Shown here piece after piece: positions 1 to 7,337 of a stretch of DNA of 22,074 nucleotides. Source of the DNA: Enterococcus diestrammenae (lineage in GTDB: Bacteria; Bacillota; Bacilli; Lactobacillales; Enterococcaceae); NCBI RefSeq assembly GCF_009933255.1, contig NZ_MAEI01000001.1:1-22074 (forward strand). Direction: 5' to 3'. Made by a program: the position numbers and the translations under genes. The first letter of the stretch is position 1. The number at the start of each line of letters is the position of its first letter. Below the pieces are notes generated by a model that had not been told where the DNA came from, did no database searches, and was given only the letters and a program-made list of their open reading frames with translations.

Positions 1-16
1 TGGTTTATTTTCATAT

Positions 17-57
17 AAAAAGCCAAATGCCGGAAATTCCACGGCATTTGGCTTTTT
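17..57 (-). terminator. Intrinsic terminator downstream of kimA
   Basis: A perfect 16-bp inverted repeat (17-32 with 42-57) surrounds a 9-nt loop. It has A/T runs on both sides, so it could stop transcription from either strand. It begins right at the kimA stop codon and ends that minus-strand gene. Whatever lies to its left, outside the window, could also use it from the plus strand. Confidence 0.9.
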
Positions 58-58
58 A

Positions 59-1882
59 TTATTTCTTCAAATGATAACTGTAGGTACCCACGACGATATT
101 TTCCCGCCACGACAAGCGCATCCGTAAGCGGAGGCTCGTTTGGTTGTGCAGGATATTTTGCCATCCATGTCTTGGGACAAACTGCGGCACGATGACAGTG
201 GTGGTGTAATTATGCTTACGAGCATTTTTACTTACCAAATCCACATACCGAATGATCGGATTTTCAATGGACCGATAGCTCGAATGCACGACAGAAAAGC
301 GGACTTCGGGGAACTTCTCTTTAAACTCAGCTTCGATTTCTCGTTCTTTATCAACATCCTCATCTGTGGAAACGTGCATCGCCACTACATAGTCACCAAT
401 CGATTGGGCATAGTTCAACGCCCCGATATTTACTCGCGTCACATTACCCACCAAGACGATGACGGTATTACCATCATACGTATGAAGGGCAACATCTTTT
501 TCCAAACGCAGTTGTTCAGCAACATTTTGATAGTGATGGTGAATTTGATAAAAGATAAATAACAAAACTGGCATGATAATAAAGAAGGGCCAAATATCAC
601 CTAAACGGAAAGCAAACAAGATCACAATAATCGCATAGGAGATCAAAGCTCCGACGATATTGGCAACGGATTTGCCTAACCAGCCTTTGCCTAACTTCCG
701 CCAGTGAATGACCATCCCCGTCTGTGACAACGCAAAAGGAATAAAGACGCCGATGGAATACAATGGAATCAAGCGTTCAGTGGAGCCATGGAAAATGAAC
801 AACAAAATGATGGATCCGGCAGCCAAAGTCATGATCCCGTTAGAATAACCCAAGCGGTCCCCCCGGTCTTGATACATATGGGGCATAAATTTGTCTTTCG
901 CCAAGTTATAAGCCAAAACTGGGAAGGCAGAGAAACCAGTATTAGCAGCTACGGCTAAAATCAAGGCTGTTGCAAATTGGAGCACGTAAAACATCACCCC
1001 GTGACCAAAGACAGCTTTCCCGATTTGAGCTAAGACGGTAACTTCTGTTTCAGGCACGATACCATACCAATAGTTCAAAAAAGTAATGCCGACAAAGAAA
1101 AAGCCCAAAATAGTCGCCATGATTGCTAACGTGGCAGCGGCATTTTTTGCCCGTGGTTTTTTGAAGAAAGGCACGGCGTTACTGATGGCTTCAACCCCAG
1201 TCAAAGAGGAGGAACCTGAAGAAAAGGCCCGTAAGATCAAAGCGATACTGATTCCTGGCACTGCTGCTCCCACGGCTGAAGTCGCATGAAATGGAGCCGC
1301 TCCTGTGACAATTTGAAACAGACCATAAAGAATCAAAATGCTAATTACCGCCACGAAGGTATATACAGGCACCATCAAGAAACTAGCGGATTCTCGTAGC
1401 CCCCGCAGATTCATCATCATAATCACTAAGACGATGACCACGCTGATGGCCACTTGATGGCCATACAAGGCGGGGATGGCCGAGGTGATTGCCTCAGCCC
1501 CGGCGGAAACGGAAACGGCTACCGTCAGCATATAATCCACTAACAGCGAACCACCAGCAATCAGCCCGGCATTTTTTCCAAGGTTCTCACTGGAAACCAC
1601 ATAGGCACCGCCACCATGAGGATAGGCATGGATGATTTGCCGGTAAGACAGCGTCAACGAAACCAATAAAATAATGACAAACGCAGCAATTGGCAAGGAA
1701 TACCAAATTGCAGCTGCAGAGAGGGTCACCAACACCACTACAATCTGCTCTGTCCCGTAAGCGATGGATGATAAGGCATCCGAGGACAACAAGGCCAACG
1801 CGGCAAAACGACTGAGTTTCTGCTCATCATTTTCCGCCGACTTCAAAGGCCGCCCAACTAACAAACGTTTTAAATAATTCAC
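59..1882 (-). CDS. kimA: KimA-type high-affinity potassium importer (APC superfamily)
   Basis: This is an integral membrane K+/H+ symporter of the KimA (formerly YdaO) family. The protein has about 12 hydrophobic segments in the first 450 residues and a soluble C-terminal domain of about 150 residues. Motifs that match Bacillus subtilis KimA include GRPLKS near the N-terminus, SSDALSSIAYGTEQ with the cation-site residues D35 and Y42, the PHGGGAYVVSSENLG loop and TGVEAISNA. I start it at a GTG (1882) preceded by GAGGG at a 7-nt spacing. This gives 607 residues, the same length I recall for B. subtilis KimA. A TTG at 1912 would add ten residues but has no ribosome site. In other Firmicutes KimA is inhibited by cyclic di-AMP and helps set cytoplasmic potassium. 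It appears to be a single-gene unit with its own promoter and terminator. Family assignment is from recalled sequence similarity. Confidence 0.9.
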   Translation of the reverse strand: MNYLKRLLVGRPLKSAENDEQKLSRFAALALLSSDALSSIAYGTEQIVVVLVTLSAAAIWYSLPIAAFVIILLVSLTLSYRQIIHAYPHGGGAYVVSSENLGKNAGLIAGGSLLVDYMLTVAVSVSAGAEAITSAIPALYGHQVAISVVIVLVIMMMNLRGLRESASFLMVPVYTFVAVISILILYGLFQIVTGAAPFHATSAVGAAVPGISIALILRAFSSGSSSLTGVEAISNAVPFFKKPRAKNAAATLAIMATILGFFFVGITFLNYWYGIVPETEVTVLAQIGKAVFGHGVMFYVLQFATALILAVAANTGFSAFPVLAYNLAKDKFMPHMYQDRGDRLGYSNGIMTLAAGSIILLFIFHGSTERLIPLYSIGVFIPFALSQTGMVIHWRKLGKGWLGKSVANIVGALISYAIIVILFAFRLGDIWPFFIIMPVLLFIFYQIHHHYQNVAEQLRLEKDVALHTYDGNTVIVLVGNVTRVNIGALNYAQSIGDYVVAMHVSTDEDVDKEREIEAEFKEKFPEVRFSVVHSSYRSIENPIIRYVDLVSKNARKHNYTTTVIVPQFVPRHGWQNILHNQTSLRLRMRLSWRENIVVGTYSYHLKK

Positions 1883-1916
1883 TTTTTTTCCCTCATCTTT
1901 ATCAAAATTCAACTAT

Positions 1917-1938
1917 GCTAACCAAAGCTTTGGATAGC
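1917..1938. repeat. Palindrome in the kimA leader
   Basis: A 12-bp perfect palindrome, CCAAAGCTTTGG (1922-1933), is extended by GCTA/TAGC arms across an A/A mismatch. It lies between the predicted kimA promoter and the GTG start, about 35 nt upstream of the start. It could be an operator or an mRNA hairpin; no known regulator motif is recognised. Confidence 0.5.
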
Positions 1939-1991
1939 TAGTTTTCCCGATACTTCTCTGTTTGTTTTCAGAAAATCGGCAAACAAAATGT

Positions 1992-2020
1992 ATGCTACGC
2001 TTCGGCCGTCAAAAAGTCAA
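1992..2020 (-). promoter_or_regulatory. Predicted sigma-A promoter of kimA
   Basis: On the minus strand, TTGACT (2015-2020) is followed after exactly 17 bp by TAGCAT (1992-1997), matching the consensus at 5/6 and 4/6 positions. It implies a leader of about 100 nt before the GTG start. No c-di-AMP (ydaO-type) riboswitch is recognisable in that leader. Confidence 0.5.
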
Positions 2021-2070
2021 TCATTTTCTACAGCAAAAAAGGCAGTAAAAAACACCGGTCATTTTAACGA

Positions 2071-2119
2071 AAAAAAGTCCTGATAAATGGCAGTCTGGCT
2101 CCCAATTATCAGGACTTTT
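2071..2119 (-). terminator. Intrinsic terminator of the Cof-type phosphatase gene
   Basis: A 14-bp perfect stem (2073-2086 with 2106-2119) with a 19-nt loop is followed on the minus strand by a run of T. It lies 15 bp past the stop codon and separates this gene from kimA. Confidence 0.85.
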
Positions 2120-2133
2120 GGGCTTCGCAATAC

Positions 2134-2973
2134 TCAATCATTGGCAGGCAAGTCTTCTAAGATTTTCTGAATAGCCACGGCCGCCCCATCATGATCGTTA
2201 TCCGCGGTAACCCAATCGGCTTTTTCTTTACAAGCTTCAGTGGCATTGCCCATCGCTACCCCCCAGCCCGCCGCAGCGATCATACTGACATCATTGTCAT
2301 GATCCCCTATAGCCATTACGTTTTCAGGGACAATTTGGTAATGGGCCACCAATTTTTGTAGCGCCAACTCTTTGGAGACGAGTTTATTGGTGAATTCGAG
2401 GTAGTTGTCTTTCGAACGGTATTTGGCGGACTCCATCAACACCAATTTGCTGATTGCGCCTTCCAAACTGGTAATCTCCTCTTCTTCACCGATAAAAAGG
2501 ATTTTATGGATGGTTGGTTGCTGTGCTAAAAATTCTGATAGGACTACCTCTTCTGCCGTCATGCCAGTAATAACTTCCTCTTGAGCTACCCATGAATTTC
2601 TGGCCGGCACAAACCAATCGGTAGCAGCATAGATGTTCACTGCCACATTAGGAAAATTATGAATGGCCAGTTGGATGACTTTATTGGCTTCTGTGAAATC
2701 TAGTGGTTGGCTAAACAAGGGTTCAAAAGCCCCTGAGTCGGTAGGATTTACGATGTAGCCACCATTATAAGCAGCTAATGGTGTGGTGAGTCCTAGCTCA
2801 GTCGCAATCGCCATCATCGCTTTGGGAGAACGAGCTGAGGTCAAGACAAAAGGTAGTCCTGCTGCTTGCAGCTGAGCTACCACTTGTTTTAATCCTAAAG
2901 TAAGTTGATGCTGTGAGTTCAAAATCGTACCATCAATATCGCTAATTACTAGCCGAATAGCCGGTATCGTCAT
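2134..2973 (-). CDS. Cof-type HAD-superfamily phosphatase
   Basis: The 279-residue soluble protein is a haloacid-dehalogenase phosphatase of the Cof/YwpJ (HAD-IIB) class. These Mg2+-dependent enzymes usually act on sugar phosphates or on flavin or pyridoxal phosphates. All four HAD motifs are present: SDIDGT with nucleophile D12 and acid D14, TSAR (T45-S46), the lysine K201 and GDHDND (223-228). The large insert between about residues 85 and 190 is the type C2 cap. The length is normal for the family (about 270). The ATG is preceded by AAAGGAA at 8 nt. It follows the YhgE/Pip gene by 105 bp with a terminator between them, so it probably has its own promoter. The substrate cannot be named from the sequence. 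Confidence 0.88.
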   Translation of the reverse strand: MTIPAIRLVISDIDGTILNSQHQLTLGLKQVVAQLQAAGLPFVLTSARSPKAMMAIATELGLTTPLAAYNGGYIVNPTDSGAFEPLFSQPLDFTEANKVIQLAIHNFPNVAVNIYAATDWFVPARNSWVAQEEVITGMTAEEVVLSEFLAQQPTIHKILFIGEEEEITSLEGAISKLVLMESAKYRSKDNYLEFTNKLVSKELALQKLVAHYQIVPENVMAIGDHDNDVSMIAAAGWGVAMGNATEACKEKADWVTADNDHDGAAVAIQKILEDLPAND

Positions 2974-3015
2974 GTCAATCGTTCCTTTCTCCTATCAACC
3001 TTCATGGTCAGTCTA

Positions 3016-3069
3016 GCGTAAAAACGCCCGCTTTCCAACTTTTGTGTCAGCAGCCGGCGTTTTTTACGC
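3016..3069 (-). terminator. Intrinsic terminator of the YhgE/Pip gene
   Basis: Minus-strand hairpin with AACGCC...GGCGTT arms that continue as GCT/AGC across one mismatch. The 3' arm runs into TTTTT. An outer GCGT/ACGC pair could lengthen it. It starts about 10 nt past the stop codon. Confidence 0.7.
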
Positions 3070-3078
3070 ATTTTGCTT

Positions 3079-5784
3079 TTAATGGAAGAAATGACTTTCC
3101 TTAGAGACATTTTCCAGTTTTTGAGTGAGAATATCCACTTTTGGATAGGCAATCACGCCGATCAGACAAAAGCCGACGAACAAGCCGACCATGATCCAGA
3201 TATTGGTCGTGGCGTTGGGCCAATATATTCCTCCGGCTGATTCTCGAAGCAAGTCTACCGCATGAGTAAACGGCAGCAAAGGATTGATCATCTGGAAGAA
3301 CTTGCCGGAGACTTGAATCGGGTAGTTCCCCCCGCCACCAGAAATCGAGAGCACCAAGATGATAATGGCGATCCCTTTACCAATATTACCAAAGAGGGCC
3401 GCCAGAACATAGACAATCATCATGAAGGCCATGCCCACCAACACCGCAAAGAGTACTGAGTAAAGCGGTTCTCGCACATCAACTTTCAATAAAAAGATAT
3501 TTCCTAAAGCCACCACCAACGCTTGGAAGAGGCCTTCTGTTAGAAACGTCAGCATCCGAGCGACAAAGGTTTCCCGTTTGCTGTATTTCTTCTTATCCTC
3601 ATCTTCCAGATGGTAAGCTGTGGTGGCAACACTAGAAAGTAACAACGCCCCGACCCAAAGACACAAAGCCGTGTAGAAAGGCGTGCTGGCAGAACCATTA
3701 TTGGCGATTGGATACATTTGATGGGACACCAATTCCACAGGTTTCGTGAAAAAGTCACTCTCAGCATTGGCATCTGATTTCAAAAGCTTGATCAGTTCGT
3801 CTAAGTTGACGTCTTTTTCTCCCTTGCGGATAGCTTCAGCGGCTTTATGGATGCCTTCTTTAAGCGTTGGCCAGTGATTTTCGATCAAATCAGTCGCCAT
3901 CTCCAAAGCAGAGGTGACTTCCGGTAACTTTTCATCCACCATCGTCATAGTATCTTGGATTTCCTTTTTGATTCCCGGCCAATCATTCGTAACAAAGTTT
4001 GCTGCCAGTGCAAGTTTTTCCTTTAAGACGGGGAGCTCATTGTTATAAAGATCGGCGCCTTCATTGATGCCTGAGACGATTTCATCCATGTGTCCGTTAA
4101 GCATCGTATTGGCATCATGGACTTCTTGTTTAATGGCAGGGAGTTCTTTTTGATATTTTTCTAATAAAGTAACAGCATTAGCAACCGTTGTTTTTGTCCC
4201 TTCCAACAAACTTTCAAAGTCAATGGCTTGGGCTTTACTGATGGCATTGTGGGCGTCTGTCATGGTTGCAATCACTTTGTCTAGTCCGCTTTGTAGCTCG
4301 GACTGGATTTGTTGCGTATCGATCAAGTTGAGGATACCGTTGAGTTCATCAGCAACACTTTTGACAGTTTGTAACGCAGCTTTGACCTCTTCGACAGAGC
4401 CATTTTGAACCGCCGTATTCAGTTCATTGACACGCTGTTGCAATCCCTGCAACAAAGTTTTGACATCATCTAAATGACTCACCAATTCTTGCAAAAGACT
4501 GCTCTCTTGATAATTCGGCAGCTGGACTACAAAGCTTTGCAAATCCGTGGCAAATTGCATCTGATCCCCCAGATCACTGGCAAAGGCGGTCAGTAAATCG
4601 CCTATCGCGGCTTTTTCTTCTTCCGTCAGTTCACCATCAGCCACAGCGGTTTCGACGGTTTTTGCCACACTTGCTACCGTCGTATTCACCATTTTAAGAC
4701 CATCGATGATGCTCCCCGCATTTTGCGCCACCCCAGGTAAAGTGGTTTTGAGCTTGCCTGCCGCATCTGTCAGCTGTGCGGCAAAACTATCGGCATTTTC
4801 TCCCATCGACTTCACATCTGGTAAAATGGTTTGGACTTGCTGGATAATCTCTAAGCCTTGTTTTGCTTCGTTGATCCCATTGTTCATGGTTTCCTCAATC
4901 GTCGCAAAATCCCCATCCACTTGTGCCAATTGTTCACCGGCATTTTGGATTTCTGGAATTTTTTCTTGCAAGGTCAAAATCATGCTGGCTTGTTTTTCCA
5001 ACTCCGGCATTTTATCGTTGAGGGCAACAAGTTTGGCCCCCATTGCATCCACTTGCGGGAGATAGTCACTAAAACTTTCGGCTTTGGCAATCTTAGCCTT
5101 GATTTCTGGCATTTTGCCGTTAAGTTCTACAATCTGTTTCGCATAGCCATCGATGGTATCGATATTTTTATCTGTATCCAAAATCATATTTTTGGCCTTG
5201 TTGATACTTAAGAGATTGGCATCAATATCATAGCCTACTTCATTCATCACTTTAACCACGGTATCACTAGCGGTTTTTATGAAGTTTTCTGAGATTTGAT
5301 CCTGGAGACTACTCGCCCCTTTATCGGTAATTTTAGGGGCAATCGCATTGATTTTTTCGTTGATGTAATACTCAATTTTTGGTTTTTGGATATCCCCTGA
5401 GACAAAGCTCAATAAATTTTTGGAAAAATCTTTAGGCAAATAAATACCGGCATAGTATTTCCCAGATTTCACCCCTTCTGTGACGGCTTTTTTTGACTTC
5501 ACAAAACGCCAGCCCAGTTGTTTATTGTCCTTCAGAGTATCGAGGACTTCATCCCCGATAGCGATACTCTTATCCTGCAACTTCCCGCCAACGTCATCAC
5601 TATAGATGGCAATCGGAAGCTCACCGGTATTGCCATAAGGGTCCCACAATGCTTTGATATTAAACCAAGCATATAGGGAAGGTAGAATCATTAGAGCGAT
5701 GATTAAAAATACCGCCACCGGACTTTTAAAGATTCGTTTCCAATCTAATTTATACAAATGAAAGACATTTTTGATGTGTTGCAT
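3079..5784 (-). CDS. YhgE/Pip-family ABC-2-like membrane protein
   Basis: This 901-residue protein has the YhgE/Pip layout. A short cytoplasmic N-terminus is followed by a transmembrane helix (about residues 20-45, ending in LYAWFNI) and the conserved Pip extracellular domain (about 50-180, with WDPYGNTGELPIAIYSDD). A very long extracytoplasmic region rich in coiled-coil heptads and helical repeats follows (about 190-680). The last 200 residues form a bundle of about six helices of the ABC-2 permease type (PFYTALCLWVGALLLSS, then the glycine-rich GGGGNYPIQ). Lactococcal Pip is the receptor for phage c2, and the family is related to EsaA of type VII secretion. The cellular role in most species is unknown. 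No TetR-type partner regulator or type VII gene lies next to it here. The ATG has a weak AAGGG site about 10 nt upstream. The family call is strong; the function is open. Confidence 0.85.
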   Translation of the reverse strand: MQHIKNVFHLYKLDWKRIFKSPVAVFLIIALMILPSLYAWFNIKALWDPYGNTGELPIAIYSDDVGGKLQDKSIAIGDEVLDTLKDNKQLGWRFVKSKKAVTEGVKSGKYYAGIYLPKDFSKNLLSFVSGDIQKPKIEYYINEKINAIAPKITDKGASSLQDQISENFIKTASDTVVKVMNEVGYDIDANLLSINKAKNMILDTDKNIDTIDGYAKQIVELNGKMPEIKAKIAKAESFSDYLPQVDAMGAKLVALNDKMPELEKQASMILTLQEKIPEIQNAGEQLAQVDGDFATIEETMNNGINEAKQGLEIIQQVQTILPDVKSMGENADSFAAQLTDAAGKLKTTLPGVAQNAGSIIDGLKMVNTTVASVAKTVETAVADGELTEEEKAAIGDLLTAFASDLGDQMQFATDLQSFVVQLPNYQESSLLQELVSHLDDVKTLLQGLQQRVNELNTAVQNGSVEEVKAALQTVKSVADELNGILNLIDTQQIQSELQSGLDKVIATMTDAHNAISKAQAIDFESLLEGTKTTVANAVTLLEKYQKELPAIKQEVHDANTMLNGHMDEIVSGINEGADLYNNELPVLKEKLALAANFVTNDWPGIKKEIQDTMTMVDEKLPEVTSALEMATDLIENHWPTLKEGIHKAAEAIRKGEKDVNLDELIKLLKSDANAESDFFTKPVELVSHQMYPIANNGSASTPFYTALCLWVGALLLSSVATTAYHLEDEDKKKYSKRETFVARMLTFLTEGLFQALVVALGNIFLLKVDVREPLYSVLFAVLVGMAFMMIVYVLAALFGNIGKGIAIIILVLSISGGGGNYPIQVSGKFFQMINPLLPFTHAVDLLRESAGGIYWPNATTNIWIMVGLFVGFCLIGVIAYPKVDILTQKLENVSKESHFFH

Positions 5785-5936
5785 CTTGCCACAACCCTTT
5801 CTTTAAATCACTGGAAAGGCTCCACGAACTTAATATCCTCTTAAAATCGGTATCCCCTGTTGAGGGAATGGTCCACCTGAACTTTAGGAAGCACATTCGT
5901 CAAGCTATATAGAATAGTCTAGAAAACTTTAGCACG

Positions 5937-5976
5937 AAAAAAAAGTGACAGCTACACTAGAATTTGCCTATGTCAC
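5937..5976 (-). terminator. Terminator-like hairpin with U8 tail upstream of YhgE/Pip
   Basis: On the minus strand GTGACA pairs with TGTCAC (6 bp, 20-nt loop) and is followed directly by eight T. It is too far from the preceding gene, which already has a good terminator, so it may be a leader attenuator, the end of a small RNA or a fortuitous site. The same arms could instead be a dyad operator. Confidence 0.4.
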
Positions 5977-6105
5977 GGCTTTTAGACACTTTTTGTCATC
6001 TGTCCTAGATGCAAGCACTTACAAATTTCACGCTTTTTTTCCAGCTTAATATTTACTTTAAATTTAGCATGATTCTGCAGGAAAAGATAATTTTGTGATT
6101 AGTAA

Positions 6106-6139
6106 AAGGCAAGCCCGTCAAATTATCCGGGCTTGCCTT
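6106..6139 (-). terminator. Intrinsic terminator of the beta-phosphoglucomutase-like gene
   Basis: A perfect 12-bp GC-rich stem (6106-6117 with 6128-6139) and a 10-nt loop are followed on the minus strand by TTTTA. The site is about 75 nt past the stop codon. Confidence 0.75.
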
Positions 6140-6215
6140 GCTAAAGCTACTTTTCAAGAACCATCTTCAATAGCCAACGGGGCGTTCGTCTGATTGTAGC
6201 TACTTGCAACACCTC

Positions 6216-6881
6216 TTACAATCGCTGCAAATAATCAATCAATACTTTCAGGCTCGCCCCTTCCATCAAAATATTCAATCCGGCTTTTTCCTCATCGGTA
6301 TAAGCATTTCCCGCAGCTAAATCTGGTACAAAAACCACCGGTAAGCCCGCCCGCGTCGCAGCCAGCGCCCCCGATAAGGAATCTTCAGCCGCAATGGCAT
6401 CTTGGGCTGCCACGCCAGCTTTTGCCAAAGAAGTCAAATACACTTCAGGATCGGGCTTCATCTGGACAACTTGATCACCAAATGTCAGATAATCAAAATA
6501 TTGTCCAAAATCTAAGTAATCAAGAAAATGCTGCGCCCGCTTTTGATAGGTAGAGGTTGCCAAAGCTAGGATCAGTCCTTTTTTGCGCGCCACTTGCAAG
6601 ACTTCTCGGGCATATGGCTTTAGTTGCAACTGCCCGGTAACTAGCTCTTCTTGGATAAACGCTTCCCGCTCCTGTCGCAATTGGTTGACTAATTCTTCTG
6701 AACCAAACAGAGCTACCAGATTGGCCTGGGTTTGCTTCAAACTCCGACCACTCCAGCCAGCCATATCTTCTTTGGTCAATGTCATCCCATGGTCATTGGC
6801 AACCTTGATCCACCCCCTTTGATACACCTGCTCACTATCCACCAATAGGCCGTCCATATCAAAGACAATCATTTTTAACAT
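6216..6881 (-). CDS. HAD hydrolase, beta-phosphoglucomutase-like (subfamily IA)
   Basis: A 221-residue HAD-IA enzyme of the beta-phosphoglucomutase / 2-deoxyglucose-6-phosphatase type. Visible motifs are FDMDG with nucleophile D8 and D10, ATST (T109, S110), K142 in MKPDPE, and AAEDSLSG with E166-D167. The small helical cap lies at about residues 15-85. The GRS(L)K sequence at 45-49 resembles the substrate loop of the mutase group. I start at the ATG at 6881, which has GAGGAG 10 nt upstream. An ATG at 6890 adds three residues but sits only 1 nt from that site. A longer form from 6947 would start inside the terminator hairpin of the preceding gene, so it is rejected. Phosphomutase and plain sugar-phosphate phosphatase cannot be told apart by eye. 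No sugar phosphorylase lies nearby to decide it. Confidence 0.82.
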   Translation of the reverse strand: MLKMIVFDMDGLLVDSEQVYQRGWIKVANDHGMTLTKEDMAGWSGRSLKQTQANLVALFGSEELVNQLRQEREAFIQEELVTGQLQLKPYAREVLQVARKKGLILALATSTYQKRAQHFLDYLDFGQYFDYLTFGDQVVQMKPDPEVYLTSLAKAGVAAQDAIAAEDSLSGALAATRAGLPVVFVPDLAAGNAYTDEEKAGLNILMEGASLKVLIDYLQRL

Positions 6882-6933
6882 CCGAATCATGCTCCTCTCT
6901 TCTAAACTGCTCCAGCGACGAGACAATAGAAAA

Positions 6934-6965
6934 AGAATCGTCTCCATTCATCTAGAAACGATTCT
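6934..6965 (-). terminator. Intrinsic terminator downstream of the 106-residue protein gene
   Basis: An 11-bp stem (6934-6944 with 6955-6965; the single mismatch is a G-U pair on the minus strand) with a 10-nt loop is followed by TTTTTC. It lies directly after the stop codon at 6972. Confidence 0.8.
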
Positions 6966-6971
6966 ACTAAC

Positions 6972-7292
6972 TTATATCAATTCCTTAGCTTGCAAAAATT
7001 GTTGCAGTAAACTTTGTAGCTCATCTGTCAAACGTTCCGGCGCGTCTTCATAGCTGAGATTCACCACTGGAAACGAATAATTATCGTACATACTTAGAGG
7101 CACCAACATCCCCTTTGTCTCTTTGACTTTCATCCGCGGGTGGTAAATGTTTTCTCCACAAACCCCACCATGAATGACGGCCAATTCATATTCATCTTCT
7201 GCTAAAGTTCGCAGGCGATAATAAAAGCCGTCAATGTATTGCCGTTCCTCAGAAAAATGTTCCTTGACCAATTGCCACTGCTGATTACTCAT
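6972..7292 (-). CDS. Hypothetical protein, 106 residues
   Basis: I do not recognise this protein. It is small, acidic and soluble, with no signal peptide or membrane segment. Its N-terminal half looks like beta strands (RQYIDGFYYRLRTL, DEYELAVIHGG). The end is amphipathic helix (ERLTDELQSLLQQFLQAKEL). Composition and codon use resemble the neighbours and the start has AAAGAGG about 10 nt upstream, so it is probably real. It follows the Mga-type regulator by 45 bp without a terminator between them, and a good terminator follows it. It may therefore be co-transcribed with the regulator. Confidence 0.65.
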   Translation of the reverse strand: MSNQQWQLVKEHFSEERQYIDGFYYRLRTLAEDEYELAVIHGGVCGENIYHPRMKVKETKGMLVPLSMYDNYSFPVVNLSYEDAPERLTDELQSLLQQFLQAKELI

Positions 7293-7337
7293 CTTGTTTT
7301 TGCCTCTTTTCTCACCTATCCCTAGTACCGTAAAGGC

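Larger units (their letters stand above)
5785..6215. other. Gene-less region upstream of the YhgE/Pip gene
   Basis: This 431-bp AT-rich interval contains no convincing gene. It holds the terminator of the HAD gene (6106-6139), a second terminator-like hairpin with eight T (5937-5976) and a short hairpin (5852-5869, ATTCCCT/AGGGGAT, 4-nt loop) in the probable leader. TGTCA-type words recur between 5945 and 6005. I could not place a convincing promoter for the YhgE/Pip gene. Confidence 0.6.

Noticed and set aside
140..562. Plus-strand frame of 140 codons antisense to kimA
   Set aside because: Shadow of the conserved C-terminal domain of KimA; no family resemblance.
2970..3152. Minus-strand frame of 60 Lys/Arg-rich codons across the end of the YhgE/Pip gene
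   Set aside because: It overlaps the gene end and the terminator hairpin; the basic composition comes from the stem sequence.
6882..6947. N-terminal extension (METILFLLSRRW...) of the beta-phosphoglucomutase-like protein
   Set aside because: It would start inside the terminator hairpin of the preceding gene and has no ribosome site; homologous proteins begin a few residues before FDMDG.
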